This document shows positions 60,908 to 64,000 of a DNA stretch of 64,000 nucleotides, one piece after another. The notes below the pieces were generated by a model that was not told where the DNA came from, did no database searches, and was given only the letters and a program-made list of their open reading frames with translations. Within the stretch, counting starts at the first letter, position 1. Every line of letters begins with the position of its first letter. This DNA comes from JBHHYN01 sp046757565 (lineage in GTDB: Bacteria > Pseudomonadota > Gammaproteobacteria > Eutrophobiales > Eutrophobiaceae). Location of the stretch: the NCBI GenBank assembly GCA_046757565.1, contig JBHHYN010000003.1:1-64000 (forward strand). The letters are read 5' to 3'. A program made the translations under genes and the position numbers.

Positions 60908-61004
60908 AATAAGAAGGCCTGGTATCCGGAAGAGGCTGGAGATACCAGGCAAGAGCCAAGCCTCCAGCCTGGCTTCCCGCTAAGGAGCGGTCACGGTAAA
61001 ATCG
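60908..61004. repeat. 97-bp structured repeat, copy 2
   Basis: Second copy in the same orientation, ending 14 bases before the nrdB stop codon. The conserved TAAGGAGCGGTCACGGTAAA is identical in both copies. The position behind nrdB suggests a role at the 3' end of the transcript, or simply a repeated extragenic element that duplicated here. Confidence 0.85.
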
Positions 61005-61018
61005 TTGCCGGGAGGTCA

Positions 61019-62266
61019 TCATTCCCAACTTAACGTCCCCCCCGTCTGATATTCGGTAACGCGGGTCTCAAAAAAATTCTTTTCCTTCTTCAGATCGATT
61101 ACCTCGCTCATCCAGGGAAATGGATTGGAGGCCCCCGGATACTGCTCCGGCAGACCGATCTGGGCATAGCGCCGGTTCGCGATAAACTGCAGGTAGTCTT
61201 CGAAGATATTGGCGTTCAGGCCCAGTACGCCTCTGGGCATGCTGTCATAGGCATAACGCGTCTCCAGATCAACCGCATCCCGGATCATGGTAATCACTTC
61301 CTGCTGGAAGTCATCACTCCACAGACGGGGATTTTCTATCTTGATCTGATTGATCACATCGATTCCGAAATTCAGATGCATGGATTCATCCCGGAGAATG
61401 TACTGGAACTGCTCGGCGCAACCGGTCATCTTGTTGCGGCGGCCCATCGACAGCACCTGTATGAAACCCACATAGAAAAATATTCCTTCAAAGATGACAT
61501 AGAAGGCGATCAGGTCGCGCAACAGGCGCTGATCATCTTTAATCGAGCCGGTATGGAAAGTTGGGTCCCCGAGGCTTTTTGTGAAACGCATGGCCCACTG
61601 GGCCTTGTCGTGTATTGAGGGTATCTCACGGTACATGTTGAACACTTCGGCTTCATCCAGCCCCAGGGATTCGACGCAGTATTGATAGGCATGGGTATGC
61701 AATGCCTCTTCGAACGCCTGCCGCAGCAGGTATTGGCGGCACTCAGGATTGGTGATGTGCCGGTAGACTGCAAGTACCAGGTTATTCGCAACCAGCGAAT
61801 CAGCCGATGCAAAAAAACCCAGATTACGTTTAATAATCGTGCGCTCGTCATCGCTCAGTCCTGTTGGATTTTTCCACAGGGCAATATCTGCATTCATGTT
61901 GATCTCTTGTGGCATCCAGTGGTTGGCACAGGCATCCAGGTATTTTTGCCAGGCCCATTTGTATTTGAAGGGCACAAGTTGATTGAGATCGGCCCGGCAG
62001 TTGATCATCTGTTTATCGTCCACGGTAATTCTGGCCGCACCGAATTCCACCGCTTCCAGGCCGGTCAGGTGCGGTCCATCCTCCTCATGGTCAAGCCCTG
62101 CCGCGGCAGGATTTGGATTGACCACCGGTGCCTCTCCAGCAGTGGCCATAAGCACATCATTTTCCTGTAGTCCCATACCGGGATGTACGACCGGGATCCG
62201 TGCCGTTTCTACGACAGCTTTCTTGTTTACACCGTGGCCGGCAATCGGGTCATCCCAAATCAACAT
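61019..62266 (-). CDS. nrdB: Class Ia-type ribonucleotide reductase, beta subunit
   Basis: 415 residues. Di-iron-type R2 protein holding the radical for deoxyribonucleotide synthesis. All ligands are visible: Asp in FASADSLVAN, Glu/His in AFEEALHTHAY, Glu in FEGIFFYVGF, Glu/His in RDESMHL. The tyrosine of EEALHTHAY is at the radical position, so this is not a Phe-type class Ic enzyme. An extension of about 70 residues before the usual start is unusual in length. The C-terminus (TEYQTGGTLSWE) that docks to NrdA is present. 60 bases after nrdA. Confidence 0.95.
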   Translation of the reverse strand: MLIWDDPIAGHGVNKKAVVETARIPVVHPGMGLQENDVLMATAGEAPVVNPNPAAAGLDHEEDGPHLTGLEAVEFGAARITVDDKQMINCRADLNQLVPFKYKWAWQKYLDACANHWMPQEINMNADIALWKNPTGLSDDERTIIKRNLGFFASADSLVANNLVLAVYRHITNPECRQYLLRQAFEEALHTHAYQYCVESLGLDEAEVFNMYREIPSIHDKAQWAMRFTKSLGDPTFHTGSIKDDQRLLRDLIAFYVIFEGIFFYVGFIQVLSMGRRNKMTGCAEQFQYILRDESMHLNFGIDVINQIKIENPRLWSDDFQQEVITMIRDAVDLETRYAYDSMPRGVLGLNANIFEDYLQFIANRRYAQIGLPEQYPGASNPFPWMSEVIDLKKEKNFFETRVTEYQTGGTLSWE

Positions 62267-62326
62267 TGGTTTATTCCTCCAAAAAAATTTCTACTTTGCA
62301 CTGTTAACCTTTACCATTCACTGCCT

Positions 62327-64000
62327 CTATTGGCATGCATCACAGTCCGGGTCATCGATAGCGCAGGCCTTGGGCTGCGTTGCTGTAAAATTGCGTTGCA
62401 CGGCGGCAAGCGTGTTTTCACGGCCACCGCTCAAGGTGCTTTTTTCCACATGGGTCGCGCCCATGCTGCGCAGATAATAGGTGGTCTTCAGTCCGCGGAC
62501 CCAGGCCAGTTTGTAAAGATTATCGAGCTTCTTGCCGTCCGGTTCGGACATATACAGGTTCAGTGATTGTGCCTGGTCAATCCATTTTTGCCGGCGCGAA
62601 GCGCACTCGATCAGCCAGCGCGGATCAATCTCGAAAGCGGTTGCATAGAGTTGCTTTAGATCGTCCGGTATACGCTCAATGGGCTGTACACTCCCATCGA
62701 AATATTTAAGGTCATTCACCATAACCTCGTCCCAGAGGCCTCGTGCCTTGAGATCGCGTACCAGGTAAGGGTTTACAATGGTAAATTCACCGGACAGGTT
62801 CGATTTGACGAACAGATTCTGATAGGTGGGTTCAATCGATTGCGATACCCCGCAAATATTGGAGATGGTAGCGGTTGGCGCGATCGCCATGCAGTTGGAG
62901 TTGCGCAGGCCCGTTTTACGAACCCGTTGCCGCAATGTGTCCCACTCCAGGGTCTGAGTGCGATCCACATCCAGGTAACCGTCACGCTCGGCTTCGAGAA
63001 TATCGATGGAGTCAATCGGTAGTTTGCCCTGGCTCCATAAAGAGCCGTTAAAGCTGAGATAGGGGCTCCGCTCCTGTGCCAAGAGAACGGATGCCTGAAT
63101 AGCGAAGTAACTGACGGCCTCCATGCTGCTGTCGGCAAACAGGATGGCCTCTTCCGAGGCGTAAGGGAGACGCAGTTGATACAGGGCATCCTGAAAACCC
63201 ATAATCCCCAGGCCGACCGGACGGTGACGGAGATTGGAACGGCGCGCCTGGGGCACACTGTAATAGTTGTAATCAATAACATTGTCCAGCATGCGCATGG
63301 CCGTGGTAATGGTCTGCTCCAGTTTTTCCACGTTCAGGCCGTTTTCATCCACATGCCGGGCCAGGTTGACGGAGCCGAGATTACATACCGCGATTTCCTC
63401 ATCCGAGGTATTCAGGGTAATTTCCGTGCACAGGTTGGAGGAGTGTACTACCCCGATGTGCTGTTGCGGCGAGCGCAGGTTACAGGGGTCCTTGAAGGTG
63501 ATCCATGGATGCCCGGTTTCGTACAGCATCGACAGTATCTTGCGCCACAGATCGGTTGCCTTGACGGTTTTGAAGCTTTTAATTTCACCACGGGCCGCCA
63601 TCTCTTCGTATTCGATATAACGTTTTACAAATGACTGACCGCTGAGTTCGTGCAAATCGGCTGTCTCAACCGGAGAGAACAAGGACCAGTTATCCTTTTC
63701 ACTGACCCGCTTCATGAAGAGATCCGGGATCCAGTTGGCCGTATTCATATCATGGGTGCGGCGCCGGTCATCTCCGGTATTTTTTCTGAGTTCCAGAAAC
63801 TCCTCGATATCGAGGTGCCAGGTTTCCAGGTAGGCGCACATGGCCCCCTTGCGTTTGCCTCCCTGATTGACCGCAACAGCCGTGTCATTGGCCACCTTCA
63901 GGAAGGGGACCACACCCTGGGATGTACCATTGGTCCCCTTGATATGGGAACCCATGGCGCGCACCCGGGTCCAGTCATTGCCCAGACCTCCGGCGAACTT
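62327..64000 (-). CDS. nrdA: Ribonucleotide reductase alpha subunit, 5' part outside window
   Basis: 558 codons are seen; the gene continues beyond the window end on the minus strand. Large catalytic subunit reducing ribonucleoside diphosphates. Recognised from FAGGLGNDWTRVRAMGSHIKGTNGTSQGVVPFLKV, NLCTEITLNTSDEEIAVCNLGSVNLARH (catalytic Asn/Cys/Glu region), RPVGLGIMGFQDALYQL and PTATISNICGVSQSIEP. The C-terminal redox pair is in DCDAC. The N-terminal ATP-cone region cannot be judged. Confidence 0.95.
   Translation of the reverse strand, partial: KFAGGLGNDWTRVRAMGSHIKGTNGTSQGVVPFLKVANDTAVAVNQGGKRKGAMCAYLETWHLDIEEFLELRKNTGDDRRRTHDMNTANWIPDLFMKRVSEKDNWSLFSPVETADLHELSGQSFVKRYIEYEEMAARGEIKSFKTVKATDLWRKILSMLYETGHPWITFKDPCNLRSPQQHIGVVHSSNLCTEITLNTSDEEIAVCNLGSVNLARHVDENGLNVEKLEQTITTAMRMLDNVIDYNYYSVPQARRSNLRHRPVGLGIMGFQDALYQLRLPYASEEAILFADSSMEAVSYFAIQASVLLAQERSPYLSFNGSLWSQGKLPIDSIDILEAERDGYLDVDRTQTLEWDTLRQRVRKTGLRNSNCMAIAPTATISNICGVSQSIEPTYQNLFVKSNLSGEFTIVNPYLVRDLKARGLWDEVMVNDLKYFDGSVQPIERIPDDLKQLYATAFEIDPRWLIECASRRQKWIDQAQSLNLYMSEPDGKKLDNLYKLAWVRGLKTTYYLRSMGATHVEKSTLSGGRENTLAAVQRNFTATQPKACAIDDPDCDACQ

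Noticed and set aside
60660..61028. A 122-codon frame encoding a duplicated peptide (RFYRDRSLA...PSYS)
   Set aside because: The duplication is explained by the 97-bp DNA repeat; hairpins inside each copy and overlap with the nrdB end point to non-coding DNA.

Overview
The window looks like a chromosomal segment of a methylotrophic (or facultatively methylotrophic) gammaproteobacterium. It carries housekeeping genes in a proteobacterial arrangement (rpsP-rimM-trmD-rplS, ogt, xerD, a dsbC-like gene, hldE-hldD-waaA, nrdAB). Beside them lies an unusually complete periplasmic and cytoplasmic C1-oxidation region. I see no rRNA, tRNA, CRISPR array, prophage or transposase. The genus cannot be told from sequence reading alone.

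Layout: 0.1-14.9 kb holds general genes: a REC-GGDEF diguanylate cyclase, an acetamidase/formamidase, a vWA lipoprotein with an ECF sigma / anti-sigma-like pair, a P-loop ATPase beside metA, rimO, a SDR enzyme, a PEBP protein, a FetB-like permease and a BASS transporter. 14.9-23.2 kb holds 5-formyl-THF cyclo-ligase, a MITE-like element with an 11-bp target duplication, the rpsP operon, ogt/xerD, a GspE/PilB-type ATPase, a DsbC-like protein and a DUF3108 protein. 23.3-27.0 kb is LPS inner-core synthesis.

27.1-32.7 kb is a methanol-oxidation cluster: lanthanide-type xoxF, a pseudoazurin-type cupredoxin where a cytochrome c (XoxG) would be expected, xoxJ, and two secreted proteins of unknown function. 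32.7-49.0 kb, all on the minus strand, is the most striking part. It contains two complete, paralogous formylmethanofuran-processing gene sets. The set at 37.2-41.8 kb (fhcBADC) is a normal bacterial formyltransferase/hydrolase complex: its B subunit lacks the catalytic metal-ligand cysteine, and it runs straight into an NAD-type formate dehydrogenase (fused NuoE/NuoF-like beta subunit plus alpha subunit). The set at 43.8-49.0 kb keeps that cysteine in its B subunit, has a separate FwdD-type molybdopterin-binding subunit, and is followed by a 7Fe-type ferredoxin and a ferredoxin-NADP reductase. It reads as a real, redox-active formylmethanofuran dehydrogenase wired to NADP(H).

49.4-58.9 kb, mostly plus strand, encodes the rest of the tetrahydromethanopterin pathway and its cofactors: beta-RFAP synthase (mptG), mtdB, mch, a CitG-like protein, fae, a HisA-like protein and a tight methanofuran-synthesis-like run (mfnD-, mfnF- and mfnE-like genes with pabB inside). 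A chemoreceptor, a duplicated 97-bp structured repeat and nrdB/nrdA (nrdA runs off the window end) finish the segment.

Working model: methanol is oxidised by XoxF in the periplasm and formaldehyde enters via Fae, MtdB and Mch. Ftr/FhcD moves the formyl group to a methanofuran-type carrier. There the route can branch: Fhc hydrolysis to formate, then Fdh giving CO2 + NADH; or direct Fwd oxidation to CO2, giving reduced ferredoxin and then NADPH. The reverse direction (CO2 reduction) cannot be excluded. The branch model is inference from gene content and visible catalytic residues.
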